Shown in pieces: positions 24,818-33,619 of a stretch of DNA of 64,000 nucleotides. The notes under the pieces are model-generated. The model saw only the letters and a list, made by a program, of their open reading frames with translations. It was not told where the DNA came from and searched no databases. This DNA comes from Pseudomonadota bacterium (GTDB taxonomy: Bacteria; Pseudomonadota; Alphaproteobacteria; Rhizobiales; Devosiaceae). Position 1 is the stretch's first letter, and every line of letters begins with the position of its first letter. Both the position numbers and the translations under genes were made by a program. The stretch spans positions 51,197 to 115,196 of the forward strand of contig JAEWLC010000012.1 of NCBI GenBank assembly GCA_023393475.1. The letters run 5' to 3'.

Positions 24818-26317
24818 ATGACCTCTATCGGCAAGACCATGTTCCCGCTGTCCAACGGCATCGCCAACATCACGGCGATGAAGGGCCGCTACGACAAGCT
24901 GCAGACTCAGCTCTCGAGCGGCGAGAAGGCCGCGACGCTGGCTGAGATGGGCTCCGACCGCTATTTCGACCTGGCGCTGCGCCAGCGCATGGCGCGCATG
25001 GACGGCTACCAGCAGTCGATCTCCACCGTGAACCTCAGGCTCGAGGTGCTGGACTCGGTGATGAGCCGCATCGACACCATCGAGTCCGATGCCCGCGCCG
25101 CGGCGCTGTCGGGTGGCGGCGGCACGTCGGGCCTCAACTTCCAGACGGCCCCGACGCTCGCCATGTCGCGCTTCGACGAAGTGCTGACGCTGCTCAATAC
25201 CGACGTTGCCGGCCGCTACATGTTCGGTGGCAACAAGACCGACAGCAAGCCGGTCTCGACCCCGTCGGACATCATGAACGGCGTGGGCGCGCGGGCCGGC
25301 TTCAAGCAGGTGGCCGCCGAGCGCAAGCTCGCCGACCTCGGCACCGACCATCTCGGCCGGCTCGGCGTGACCAGAGTCACCGACACCGTGACGCTGGCCG
25401 AAGAGAACACCGTGTTCGGCATGAAGCTCTCGGGCATCAGCACGACCTCGGCCAACATTGCGGTGACGCCGCCGGGCGGCAGCCCGCAGTCGCTGACCGT
25501 GCAGTTCGGCGCGACGCTCCCCACTGCCGGCGACAAGGTGCAGGTCAACCTGACCATGCCCGACGGCACCGAGGAGCAGATCATCCTCGTTGCGACCACA
25601 GGTACGCCGGGCGAGGGCGAGTTCCAGATCGGAGCGGATGCCGACCTTACCGCCGCCAGCTTCGAGACCTCGCTCACCAATTCACTGAAGGGCCTCGCCG
25701 AGACTAGGATGGTCTCCGCCTCGGCCTTCGCGGCCGCCGAGAACTTCTTCAATGGCCAGGGCCAGCCGGTGCTCCGCGTCGATGGCCCGCCCTATGACAC
25801 GGCAACCGGGACGATCGCCGGCACCTCGGCCAACACTATGTTCTGGTACACCGGCGAGGACAGCGCCGATCCGCGCAACACGGTCACCGCGCGGGTAGGC
25901 GAGGGGACCACCGTCGGCTACGGCGTGCAGGCCAACGAGATGGGCTTCACCAACCTGATCCAGACACTCGCGGCGATCGCGGTACAGGACTTCCCCGATT
26001 CCGACCCGACGTCGGAACTGCGCTACAGCTCGATGATGGAACGCAACGCGACGCGGCTGGCCGATACCAAGGACAACAATCCCGGCTCGCTCGCGGCCAT
26101 CACCGTGGAGCTGGGGCTGGCGCAGAGCACCACAGGCGCCATCTCCGAGCGGCACACCACGCACTCGGCGCAGCTCAACAACATGCTGCAGGACATCGAA
26201 GTGGCGCCGACCGAGCAGATTGCCATGGAGATCCTGGCGCTCAAGACCCGCCTCGAGGCGAGCTACCAGACCACCGCGCTGCTCAGCCAACTGTCGCTGG
26301 TGAACTACATCAGGTAG
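24818..26317 (+). CDS. flgL: Flagellar hook-associated protein 3 FlgL
   Basis: Second junction protein between hook and filament, 499 aa. The N-terminus is flagellin-like (NGIANITAMKGRYDKLQTQLSSGEKAATLAEMGSDRYFDLALRQRM), as is the C-terminus (MLQDIEVAPTEQIAMEILALKTRLEASYQTTALLSQLSLVNYIR). A variable insertion fills the middle. Last gene of flgE-flgK-flgL; followed by a long inverted repeat and a bidirectional terminator shared with flaF. Confidence 0.94.
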   Translation: MTSIGKTMFPLSNGIANITAMKGRYDKLQTQLSSGEKAATLAEMGSDRYFDLALRQRMARMDGYQQSISTVNLRLEVLDSVMSRIDTIESDARAAALSGGGGTSGLNFQTAPTLAMSRFDEVLTLLNTDVAGRYMFGGNKTDSKPVSTPSDIMNGVGARAGFKQVAAERKLADLGTDHLGRLGVTRVTDTVTLAEENTVFGMKLSGISTTSANIAVTPPGGSPQSLTVQFGATLPTAGDKVQVNLTMPDGTEEQIILVATTGTPGEGEFQIGADADLTAASFETSLTNSLKGLAETRMVSASAFAAAENFFNGQGQPVLRVDGPPYDTATGTIAGTSANTMFWYTGEDSADPRNTVTARVGEGTTVGYGVQANEMGFTNLIQTLAAIAVQDFPDSDPTSELRYSSMMERNATRLADTKDNNPGSLAAITVELGLAQSTTGAISERHTTHSAQLNNMLQDIEVAPTEQIAMEILALKTRLEASYQTTALLSQLSLVNYIR

Positions 26318-26330
26318 ATGCGCCGAGAGA

Positions 26331-26454
26331 GACGGCCCCTCCCATCCTCCCCCATAAAAGGGGGAGGTGCTCCGCCAGTTCACTTGGCCCGATCGAAGAC
26401 CGAAGCTCGACTCTTCACCTCCCCCTTTATGGGGGAGGCCGGGAGGGGGCCGTC
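26331..26454. repeat. Long imperfect inverted repeat with CCTCCCCC/GGGGGAGG cores
   Basis: Left arm 26331-26369 (GACGGCCCCTCCC... then CCTCCCCCATAAAAGGGGGAGG) and right arm 26416-26454 are near-complementary, separated by 46 nt. Each arm also folds on itself (CCTCCCCCTTTATGGGGGAGG). This double-palindrome form is typical of dispersed intergenic repeats in Hyphomicrobiales; here it lies right after flgL. No coding potential. Confidence 0.8.
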
Positions 26455-26479
26455 TGCCCAAGATGAGAGAAGAAACAAC

Positions 26480-26506
26480 AAAGCCCGCGTTTCCGCGGGC
26501 TTCTTC
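26480..26506. terminator. Bidirectional terminator between flgL and flaF
   Basis: Nine-bp stem AAGCCCGCG/CGCGGGCTT with loop TTTC, followed by TTCTTCATT on the plus strand and preceded by AACAACA (TGTTGTT on minus). It can end both the flgEKL and the flagellin-flbT-flaF transcripts. Confidence 0.8.
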
Positions 26507-26527
26507 ATTCGCGGCGATGTCTGTTGC

Positions 26528-26908
26528 TCAGGTGGGCTGGCCACCGCCGGCGCGCAGGCCGGCCGCGATTTCGCGGTTGATGTTAATCAGCACCGTGAGC
26601 TTGCCAGGCGCCGGTTCGGCCTGGATGGTCATGGTCTGCTTCATCACGAACAGGCCGAGATTGGCGATGTTCTCGCGCAGCGACTTGGGCAGCGTGCTTT
26701 CCTCGCCGGTGACGGACCCGAGGAACACGGTCCACAGCTTGCGGTTGAAGGCGAGGGCGGTGCCGAGCTCGTGCCGGGAAACGTCCCACTCGTCCCTCAC
26801 TCGCTGCAACTGGCCGGCGGCACGGGAGAGGAGGTTTGCTTCGAGGAGGCGGGGGTTGATGGTCTGCTTGCCTACCTGCTGATAAGCGAGCGCTGCACTA
26901 TTCTGCAT
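26528..26908 (-). CDS. flaF: Flagellar biosynthesis regulator FlaF
   Basis: Alphaproteobacteria-specific small helical protein needed for flagellin export and filament assembly; in Caulobacter it works against FlbT in controlling flagellin synthesis. It is 126 aa, as expected. The N-terminus AALAYQQVGKQTINPRLLEANLLSRAAGQL and the ELGTALAFNRKLWTVFLGSV block are characteristic. Its start overlaps the end of flbT by 11 nt, so the two are coupled, downstream of the two flagellin genes. Confidence 0.93.
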   Translation of the reverse strand: MQNSAALAYQQVGKQTINPRLLEANLLSRAAGQLQRVRDEWDVSRHELGTALAFNRKLWTVFLGSVTGEESTLPKSLRENIANLGLFVMKQTMTIQAEPAPGKLTVLININREIAAGLRAGGGQPT

Positions 26909-27284
26909 TACCGAGAAGTTCCTGCTCGTATTGAATCAGCTTTTTCGCAGCCTTGAGAGCTTTGTACAGGTTGCCGGTTAATATCTCGTTATTGATTTCG
27001 TCAACAATGCGGACGGTTGATGGCGCCGCCGTGATGATGTCGTTTACCAGTTGAAAGTAGTCCTTCGTCAGTCGTTCGACGTCTTCGTGAATATACATCA
27101 GCTGGACGGCCAAGTAGATGCGCTTGGCAGGACTGTTGGCGGTCTCGAAGGTCAAGATGTCCTTCTCGCGCAGAATTGGCGCCTTGCCGTCGATGAACAG
27201 CCGCGTGCGCTGGTCGGAGTTGGTGATGACGCAATTTCCGACGATCAGCCGTTCGCCCGGCTTGAGTTCGACCTTGAGGGACAT
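26898..27284 (-). CDS. flbT: Flagellin mRNA-binding repressor FlbT
   Basis: 128-aa protein that in Caulobacter binds the 5' leader of flagellin mRNA and promotes its decay until hook assembly is finished. The sequence MSLKVELKPGERLIVGNCVITNSDQRTRLFIDGKAPILREKDIL is the family hallmark, followed by helical C-terminal residues (LTKDYFQLVNDIITAAPSTVRIVDEINNEIL). ATG 27284 gives the family N-terminus; the frame is open further upstream but non-conserved. It overlaps flaF by 11 nt. Confidence 0.94.
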   Translation of the reverse strand: MSLKVELKPGERLIVGNCVITNSDQRTRLFIDGKAPILREKDILTFETANSPAKRIYLAVQLMYIHEDVERLTKDYFQLVNDIITAAPSTVRIVDEINNEILTGNLYKALKAAKKLIQYEQELLGNAE

Positions 27285-27413
27285 GTCGTGTGCTCGCCCG
27301 TGATTCCTGGGGAGGAACATACTGCATGCGGGGCGTTCCCAAAACGCTACCAGCGGCCGAGAAATGCGGTGGCCGGGGCAGGGTCGGTGCGTGAGCTGAG
27401 TGGTGGGCAAAGA

Positions 27414-27440
27414 AAAAGGCGGGCCGAAGCCCGCCTTTTC
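27414..27440 (-). terminator. Terminator of the downstream flagellin gene
   Basis: Read on the minus strand: GGCGGGC stem, loop TTCG, GCCCGCC, then TTTTT. The same hairpin, base for base over its core, follows the other flagellin gene at 29233-29260. Confidence 0.88.
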
Positions 27441-27463
27441 CGTATCGGTTTTGGATCGACTTC

Positions 27464-29038
27464 TTAGAACAGGCGCAGCACGGCCTGGTCGGCCTGCGAG
27501 GCCATCGACAGAGCGGTCGAAGACAGCTGCTGGCGGGTCTGCAGGGCGAGGAGGTTCGCCGCTTCCTCGTTGGTGTCGGCGAGCGTGAGGTTCGCGGCAC
27601 CGGTCTCGAGGGTGTTGATCATGTTCTTGGTGAAGGCCTGGCGGTTTTCGACGACCGACAGGTTCGAACCGAAGGACGACGACAGCGAGCGGAGCTGGCC
27701 GAGAGCATCGGACAGGGTGTCGAGGCGTGCGTCGATCGAGGCATCGCTGTCGAAGTCGGCGTTGACGGCCGACGTGATGCCCAGGTTCGTGTTGTTGATC
27801 GAGGTGGCGTCGCCGTCGGCATCCTTGGCCTGGATGTCGATGGTCGAAGTGCCGGTCTCGTTGAACGTCAGCTTCAGCTTGTCGCCGCGGAGCAGGTTGA
27901 TGCCGTTGAACGAAGCGTCATCGGCAAACTTGTCCAGCTGGTCGCGCAGGTCGTTGAACTGCGACACCAGGTTCTTGCGGACGGTGTTACCACCGATCGT
28001 CCCGGTACCCGTCTCACCATCGGCAGTGCCCGCGCCGGAGACGACGCCGGTGACGGTCAGTTCTTCGGTGGACTGGTTCTCGATGCGGAGCTTGCCGTTG
28101 TCGTTCGACGCACGGATCTTGCCCTGCAGGTCGGTGTTGGCATTGATCTCGGAAACGAGCTGGTCGACGCTCTTGGCACCGATGTCGTTGGTCTTGACCG
28201 TGGTGGCCGAGGCAAAGCCGAGGCTCGCCGCAACGACCGGGGCCGTACCGGTGACGCCGCTGATGCTGACCTGAGCATCGGCGGAGAGGGCGCCATCTTC
28301 CGAGGTGAGGGCGAAGCGGTTAGATGCGAAAGCCACGCCAACCTTCACACCGGCACCATCGAGGCCGGCGTTGAGAGCGGTGGCCATTTCGGCACCGGTC
28401 ACGGCGTCGGCATCGGCCACCGCCGAGGAGACGGCAGTGCCGCCATCGATCGAGATCGACAGGGCAGTATCGGAGGTCGCGGAGATCGAGACGGTGTGCG
28501 ACTTGCCGTTGTGGTTGAGCGTGAACTCGAGCGCTTCACCACCGAACACGCCGCCGTTGTTGAAGTCCATGGCGACATAGTCCACGCCCGAGGTCGTAAC
28601 GGCCTTGGTCAGGTTCATGTCGATGGCAACGGAGTCGGTGCCGAGGGCGCCGCCGGTGAACGAGAGTTCCTCGGCGCCGTCGATAGCCGCAGTGTCGCCG
28701 AGGGCTACGCTGTACGACTCAGTCTTGAACGACTTGTCCTGACGGGCCTGACGCAGGGTCGACTGCATCGACTCGACGGTCTTGGTGATCGAGCTGAGGC
28801 CGTTGTCGGCTGCTTCGATCGTCTTGATACCGTTGGACATCGAGTCCAGCAGGTTGGCCATGTCACCGGCGCGGCTGTTGAGAGACGCGGCAGTGAAGAA
28901 ATTCGAGGGGTTGTCGAGCGCCGAGTTCACCTTGAGACCGGTGGCGAGACGCTCCTGCGTCTTAGCCATCTGCGCAGCGGTGGACTGTAGGCTCAGCAGG
29001 TTCGAGCGAACTGCCTTTGACAGATTTACATCAGCCAT
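27464..29038 (-). CDS. Flagellin (copy A)
   Basis: 524-aa filament subunit. The N-terminal D0/D1 is well conserved (MADVNLSKAVRSNLLSLQ... ERLATGLKVNSALDNPSNFFTAASLN), as is the C-terminal D1/D0 (ENRQAFTKNMINTLETGAANLTLADTNEEAANLLALQ, ending QADQAVLRLF). The central D2/D3 region is an alphaproteobacterial-type insert. It is nearly identical in length and most of its sequence to the neighbouring copy (29281-30855), differing mainly around residues 100-120, 330-350 and 420-470. It has its own terminator. flbT and flaF lie downstream in the same orientation. Confidence 0.95.
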   Translation of the reverse strand: MADVNLSKAVRSNLLSLQSTAAQMAKTQERLATGLKVNSALDNPSNFFTAASLNSRAGDMANLLDSMSNGIKTIEAADNGLSSITKTVESMQSTLRQARQDKSFKTESYSVALGDTAAIDGAEELSFTGGALGTDSVAIDMNLTKAVTTSGVDYVAMDFNNGGVFGGEALEFTLNHNGKSHTVSISATSDTALSISIDGGTAVSSAVADADAVTGAEMATALNAGLDGAGVKVGVAFASNRFALTSEDGALSADAQVSISGVTGTAPVVAASLGFASATTVKTNDIGAKSVDQLVSEINANTDLQGKIRASNDNGKLRIENQSTEELTVTGVVSGAGTADGETGTGTIGGNTVRKNLVSQFNDLRDQLDKFADDASFNGINLLRGDKLKLTFNETGTSTIDIQAKDADGDATSINNTNLGITSAVNADFDSDASIDARLDTLSDALGQLRSLSSSFGSNLSVVENRQAFTKNMINTLETGAANLTLADTNEEAANLLALQTRQQLSSTALSMASQADQAVLRLF

Positions 29039-29232
29039 TTTGGAGGCCCTTTCTGGGTCCGTACTCAGTTACTAACGCCGTCTCGTCCTGAGACGTGGCT
29101 GGATCATTGGCTGGGATCGGCAAAAGAAGTCTTAAGTTCGACTTTCGAATTGACTTTGGAGCGTCGCATTCGAAGCAAAGTTAATGATTCGTTGGGGCGT
29201 TGCTTCGCGCTGGCACAGGAGTGCGGGCAACA

Positions 29233-29260
29233 AAAAAGGCGGGCCGAAGCCCGCCTTTTC
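29233..29260 (-). terminator. Terminator of the upstream flagellin gene
   Basis: GGCGGGC/GCCCGCC stem with CGAA loop and T-run on the minus strand, a duplicate of the hairpin at 27414-27440. Confidence 0.88.
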
Positions 29261-29280
29261 GATTTGATCTTTCGACTGAC

Positions 29281-30855
29281 CTAGAACAGGCGCAGCACGG
29301 CCTGGTCGGCCTGCGAGGCCATCGACAGAGCCGTCGAAGACAGCTGCTGGCGGGTCTGCAGGGCGAGGAGGTTCGCTGCTTCCTCGTTGGTGTCGGCGAG
29401 CGTGAGATTCGCGGCACCGGTCTCGAGGGTGTTGATCATGTTCTTGGTGAAGTCCGTGCGGTTCTGCACGATCGACAGGTTCGAACCGAACGACGATGCC
29501 AGCGAACGGAGCTTCAGCAGGGCGTCGCTGAGGACCGAGAGCTTGCCGTCGAGCGAGACGTCGTTGTCGAAGTCGGCGTTGACGACATGCTCGATACCGA
29601 GCTCGGTGTTGTTGACCGAGATCGGGTCGCCATCCTCGTTCTTGGCCTGGATGTCGATGGTCGACGTACCAGTCTCGTTGAACGTCAGCTTCAGCTTGTC
29701 GCCGCGGAGCAGGTTGATGCCGTTGAACGAAGCATCGTCCGAGAACTTGTCCAGCTGGTCGCGCAGTTCGTTGAACTGAGTGACGAGGTTGCGGCGAACA
29801 GTGTTGCCCCCGATCGTCGAGGTACCCGTCTCACCATCGGCCACGCCGGACGAGGCGACGACGCCGGTCACGGTCAGCTCTTCGGTGGACTGGTTCTCGA
29901 TGCGGAGCTTGCCGTTGTCGTTCGACGCACGGATCTTGTCCTTGAGGTCAACGTTGGCGTTGATCTCGGCGATCAGCTGGTCGACGCTCTTGGCACCGAT
30001 GTCGTTGGTCTTGACCGTGGTGGCCGAAGCGAAGCCAAGGCTGGCCGCGACAACCGGAGCCGTACCCGTGACAGCGCTGATGCTGACCTGAGCGTCGGCG
30101 TTGACCGCGCCTTCCTCGGAGGTGAGGGCGAAGCGGTTGGCCGCGAAAGCCACACCAACCTTCACGCCGGCACCATCGAGGCCTGCGTTGAGAGCGGTGG
30201 CCATTTCGGCGCCGGTCACGGCATCGGCATCGGCCACGGCCGAGGAGAAGGCAGTACCGCCATCGATCGAGATCGACAGGGCAGTGTCGGAGGTCGCGGA
30301 GATCGAGACGGTGTGCGACTTGCCGTTGTGGTTGAGGGTGAACTCGAGAGCCTCACCACCGAACACGCCGCCGTTGTTGAAGTCCATGGCGACATAGTCC
30401 ACGCCCGAGGTCGTAACGGCCTTGGTCAGGTTCATGTCGACAGACACGGTGTTCGTGCCGAAAGCACCACCGGTGAACGAGATCTGCTCGGAGCCGTCGA
30501 TGGCCGCAGTGTCGCCGAGGGCAACGCTGTACGACTCGGTCTTGAACGACTTGTCCTGGCGCGCCTGGCGCAGGGACGATTGCATCGACTCAACGGTCTT
30601 CACGATCGAGGTCAGGCCGTTATCGGCTGCTTCGATCGTCTTGATACCGTTGGACATCGAGTCCAGCAGGTTTGCCATGTCGGACGCACGACTATTCAGC
30701 GACGCGGCGGTGAAGAAGTTCGTCGGATTATCGAGCGCAGAATTCACCTTGAGACCAGTTGCCAGACGCTCCTGCGTCTTAGCCATCTGGGCGGCAGTGG
30801 ACTGAAGGCTCAACAGGTTCGAGCGAACCGCCTTCGACAAATTGACTTCGGGCAT
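29281..30855 (-). CDS. Flagellin (copy B)
   Basis: 524-aa filament subunit, tandem paralogue of copy A. It starts MPEVNLSKAVRSNLLSLQ and ends with the same QADQAVLRLF helix. Conserved D0/D1 ends flank a variable core. Differences from copy A cluster in the core (for example NEDGDPISVNNTELGIEHVVNADFDNDVSLDG versus the ADGDATSINN region). No sigma-54 or convincing sigma-28 element is visible in the 250 bp upstream of 30855, so promoter type is open. Confidence 0.95.
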   Translation of the reverse strand: MPEVNLSKAVRSNLLSLQSTAAQMAKTQERLATGLKVNSALDNPTNFFTAASLNSRASDMANLLDSMSNGIKTIEAADNGLTSIVKTVESMQSSLRQARQDKSFKTESYSVALGDTAAIDGSEQISFTGGAFGTNTVSVDMNLTKAVTTSGVDYVAMDFNNGGVFGGEALEFTLNHNGKSHTVSISATSDTALSISIDGGTAFSSAVADADAVTGAEMATALNAGLDGAGVKVGVAFAANRFALTSEEGAVNADAQVSISAVTGTAPVVAASLGFASATTVKTNDIGAKSVDQLIAEINANVDLKDKIRASNDNGKLRIENQSTEELTVTGVVASSGVADGETGTSTIGGNTVRRNLVTQFNELRDQLDKFSDDASFNGINLLRGDKLKLTFNETGTSTIDIQAKNEDGDPISVNNTELGIEHVVNADFDNDVSLDGKLSVLSDALLKLRSLASSFGSNLSIVQNRTDFTKNMINTLETGAANLTLADTNEEAANLLALQTRQQLSSTALSMASQADQAVLRLF

Positions 30856-31107
30856 GGATGGAATCCCTTCTGGCTAAGTTCGTAAATCTCGTTCTGAGAT
30901 TGGTAACGAATGTAACCGGCGGGTTCTTAGGAATGGTTAACGAGACGCTTTTCGGCGCAGTTAATTTCAGGTTTCGCGAAGCTGAGCCTGCCCACGTAAC
31001 GCACTGAAAAAGCGTGATAAAATCGCTACCCGGCAGGAGTTGCCGAGTTGTGCTGGAACGGTCAGAGTTAGTGAATGACGCCTCGAGAAGCGTCAGAATC
31101 GTGCCTG

Positions 31108-31428
31108 CTAGACGCGCCGGTCGTGAAGCGCGAGTGAGCCCTGCGCCGGCAGGTCCGCGCTGCCGAGGCGAAGCAGAACTTCGCGTTCGGATCTGGGCTT
31201 GGGCGGCAGCTGGCCGGAGAGCAGGGCGGCGGCGAAGGCCGAGCCTGGAGGCGCCGGTGGCGTTGGGAGAGGGGGCAGGGACTCAGAGACCGGCTTCGGC
31301 TCACTGACCGGCTGCGGCGGATCCTGCTCGGGCGCGAGATGGGAATCGCCAAGCAGCGACCGCGAACGATAGTCCGCGATGGCTCCGATTCCCGAGCGTA
31401 TCGGTTCGGGCGCTATTCTGGCGCTCAT
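31108..31428 (-). CDS. Conserved Pro-rich small protein of the flagellar cluster
   Basis: 106 aa from ATG 31428 (GGGA 9 nt upstream); an alternative ATG at 31437 has its GGGA directly abutting. The N-terminus MSARIAPEPIRSGIGAIADYRSRSLLGDSHLAPEQDPPQP is compact and the middle is Pro-rich (SESLPPLPTPPAPPGSAFAAALLSGQLPPKPRSEREVLLRLG). It lies downstream of flgI-flgJ-flgN-like on the same strand. I know similar small unnamed proteins in alphaproteobacterial flagellar loci, but not their role. Confidence 0.6.
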   Translation of the reverse strand: MSARIAPEPIRSGIGAIADYRSRSLLGDSHLAPEQDPPQPVSEPKPVSESLPPLPTPPAPPGSAFAAALLSGQLPPKPRSEREVLLRLGSADLPAQGSLALHDRRV

Positions 31429-31524
31429 GACCGGCATTCCCTGTTTCTTTGGGACAGAGGATGCCGGCCCAGCCTTTCAGCCCGCTTGCGCCGATGCGGA
31501 CGATTTTCGCAAAATTGTACGGAG

Positions 31525-31995
31525 CTAGAGGGCGCGGTTGATCGATACGCCGCTGGCCACCTGCGGCGGCTGGCCGGTAAGCGCACCGTTGGCGCCGTAG
31601 GTCTTGGGGCGCGCCTTGGCGCTGATGGCCTGTGCGACGTCGGTCAGCAGATCCTCGGTCAGGGCACGGGCCGAGGCGATGACGCGCAGGTTCTCCGCCA
31701 TCTGCATCGCCAGCTTCTCATGCCGGGCGAACAGCGCATCAACCTCCGCCGGTGCTTCCGCCTTGAGGCGCGCGGCCTGGCGCTGAACCGAGCGCGCGAG
31801 ACCCATATAGTCCTGCGCGAGGCGGGTCTTTTCGGCCGAGATCTCGCCGGCATCGCGGGCGCGGCCGGCGCGGAGCAGGGTCGTCTCCTGGTTAAGGACG
31901 AGAACCAGCCCCTCGAGGGTGCTCGATGCCAGCTGGCACAACTCCACTGCGGGCAGGGAATCGATCGCAGCCAGGCGTTCGGCGGCAGAGTTCAT
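31525..31995 (-). CDS. FlgN-like flagellar export chaperone
   Basis: 156-aa helical protein. The pattern LCQLASSTLEGLVLVLNQETTLLRAGRARDAGEISAEKTRLAQDYMGLARSVQ matches the FlgN fold: a long helix with E(T/K)xLLxxG and a second helix beginning with EK-L. FlgN chaperones bind FlgK/FlgL before export. The start codon shares one base with the stop of the rod-binding gene (TAATG), so it is coupled. Short, low-identity family, hence moderate confidence in the name. Confidence 0.75.
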   Translation of the reverse strand: MNSAAERLAAIDSLPAVELCQLASSTLEGLVLVLNQETTLLRAGRARDAGEISAEKTRLAQDYMGLARSVQRQAARLKAEAPAEVDALFARHEKLAMQMAENLRVIASARALTEDLLTDVAQAISAKARPKTYGANGALTGQPPQVASGVSINRAL

Positions 31996-32330
31996 TACAG
32001 CGCTCCTCGTAGTTTGGTCGCGTTCTGGGCGGCTTCCTGTGCCGCGATAAGGTCGGGAAGGATGGACTGGGCGATGCCGACGCCGCCGGCTTCAGCCATG
32101 GCCTCGGCGAACTGCTCGGCCTGCATGCCGCGCCACGTCTCCTCGCCGAAGCCGCCGCCAAAGGCGCTCTGGTCGGTCTTCAGCGAGGCGAACATTTCCT
32201 TCATCAAGGTGTTGAGGAAAACGCCCTCAAGCTCTTTTGCCTGCTTGCTGAGGTGCCCGATCTGGGCCGGCGAAAGCGAGCCTGCCTTGTCCTTGCCATG
32301 TGCGCCGAGCGCCGATGCGGAAGTGAGCAT
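31995..32330 (-). CDS. Rod-binding protein (FlgJ N-terminal-type)
   Basis: 111 aa. It matches the rod-binding half of FlgJ: LSKQAKELEGVFLNTLMKEMFASLK (residues about 26-50) and the end GGVGIAQSILPDL. The muramidase half of enterobacterial FlgJ is absent, which is normal in alphaproteobacteria, where a separate lytic enzyme acts. It starts in the stop codon of flgI (TGATG, one shared base), indicating tight coupling. It would cap the growing rod in the periplasm. Confidence 0.87.
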   Translation of the reverse strand: MLTSASALGAHGKDKAGSLSPAQIGHLSKQAKELEGVFLNTLMKEMFASLKTDQSAFGGGFGEETWRGMQAEQFAEAMAEAGGVGIAQSILPDLIAAQEAAQNATKLRGAL

Positions 32331-33454
32331 CACAGCACCTCGATTTCGGCCTGGAGGGCACCCGAGGCCTTGATGGCCTGGAGGATGGCGATGAGGTCGC
32401 GCGGGGAGATGCCGAGGGCGTTGAGCCCGTCGACCAGCTCCTGCAGGCTGACCGACTCCCGCACCATGGCGAGGTTGCTGCCGGCTTCGTCGACATTGAT
32501 CTCGGTCCGCGGCTCGACTGCCGTGACACCGAAGCTCAGCGGGTTCGGCTGAACCACCTGCGGGTTCTCGGCAATGGTGACGGTGAGGTTCGACTGCGCC
32601 ACCGCGACCGTGGAAACCCGCACATCCTTGCCCATGACGATGAGACCGGAATTCTCGTCGATCACGATCTTGGCCGACACGTCGGTCTCGACGATCAGCT
32701 GCTCGATATCGGTCAGGAGGTCGACGATGTTGCCGTTGAAGTTGCGGGGCAGGTTGACCCGGATCGTCGCCGGATCCTCGGGGGTGGCGCAGGGAATGCC
32801 GATGAAGTCGTTGATGGCGAGGGCAACGCGGCGCGAGGTGGTCAGGTCGGGGTTGCGCAGCGACAGCCGCAGCGAACGCTGGGCGCCGAGGACGAAGCCG
32901 ATTTCACGCTCGATCAGCCCGCCCGACGAGATGCGGCCGGTCGTCGGCACGCCGGAAACCACCGAAGCGGCATCGCCCGCCGCCGAGAAGCCATTGATGG
33001 TCACCGAGCCCTGGGCAATGGCGTAGACCTCGCCATCGGCGCCAAGCAGCGGGGTGACCAGCAGCGTGCCGCCCTGGAGGCTCTTGGCATCGCCCAGCGA
33101 CGCCACGTTGACGTCGAGGCGCGAGCCCTGGGCCGAAAACGCGGAGAGGTTGGCGGTGACGATGACCGCGGCGACGTTGCCGGTCCTCATGTTCTCGCCG
33201 CGCGTGTTGACGCCGAGCCGCTCCAGCATCGCTTGCAGGCTCTGCTTGGTGAAAGGCGAGTTGTTGAGCCCGTCGCCCGTGCCGTTGAGGCCGACAACGA
33301 GGCCGTAGCCGACCAGCTGGTTGTCGCGCACGCCCTCGATATTGACGATGTCCTTGATGCGGGCCGCCGCGCCATAACTGACGGAAGGTTGCGGCAGCAG
33401 CAGGAGCGCGGTCATCAGGCCGAGCAGCGCGCGCTTGAGGTTGAATTTGGCCAT
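32330..33454 (-). CDS. flgI: Flagellar P-ring protein FlgI
   Basis: 374 aa. Sec signal peptide MAKFNLKRALLGLMTALLLLPQPSVSYGA, so periplasmic. The mature start RIKDIVNIEGVRDNQLVGYGLVVGLNGTGD is the FlgI signature. The C-terminal NEDEAGSNLAMVRES-like VDEAGSNLAMVRESVSLQELVDGLNALGISPRDLIAILQAIKASGAL is also typical. It forms the bushing around the rod in the peptidoglycan layer. ATG 33454 yields the signal peptide; longer frames do not. Sigma-54 promoter at 33509-33524. Confidence 0.96.
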   Translation of the reverse strand: MAKFNLKRALLGLMTALLLLPQPSVSYGAAARIKDIVNIEGVRDNQLVGYGLVVGLNGTGDGLNNSPFTKQSLQAMLERLGVNTRGENMRTGNVAAVIVTANLSAFSAQGSRLDVNVASLGDAKSLQGGTLLVTPLLGADGEVYAIAQGSVTINGFSAAGDAASVVSGVPTTGRISSGGLIEREIGFVLGAQRSLRLSLRNPDLTTSRRVALAINDFIGIPCATPEDPATIRVNLPRNFNGNIVDLLTDIEQLIVETDVSAKIVIDENSGLIVMGKDVRVSTVAVAQSNLTVTIAENPQVVQPNPLSFGVTAVEPRTEINVDEAGSNLAMVRESVSLQELVDGLNALGISPRDLIAILQAIKASGALQAEIEVL

Positions 33455-33508
33455 CTGGCATTCCCCGGAGTTCGACGCATCCCCATGCGCCGTGATCGTC
33501 GGGTACCT

Positions 33509-33524
33509 TGCTAGAACCGTGCCA
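33509..33524 (-). promoter_or_regulatory. Sigma-54 promoter of flgI
   Basis: On the minus strand TGGCACGGTTCTAGCA: a perfect -24 box (TGGCACG) and a -12 box with one change (TAGCA for TTGCA). The -12 element is about 55 nt before the flgI start, the same distance as at flgE, which supports the call. Confidence 0.7.
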
Positions 33525-33619
33525 AGTTGGACGACACGAACTAAGCCGTTGAATAGAAACAAGAAAGCGTGCAGGTCGGTGCTCGCCGGAGCGGCGCCCG
33601 GCAAGTCCTGCCCGGTTGG

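Noticed and set aside
29090..29150. Possible sigma-28 or sigma-54 promoter for the first flagellin
   Set aside because: GATCGGC plus a distant TTCG is only a partial match; no TGGCAC-N5-TTGC found.
29200..30885. Plus-strand ORF antisense to the second flagellin (561 aa)
   Set aside because: Mirror frame of the repeated flagellin sequence; also appears partly opposite the first copy.
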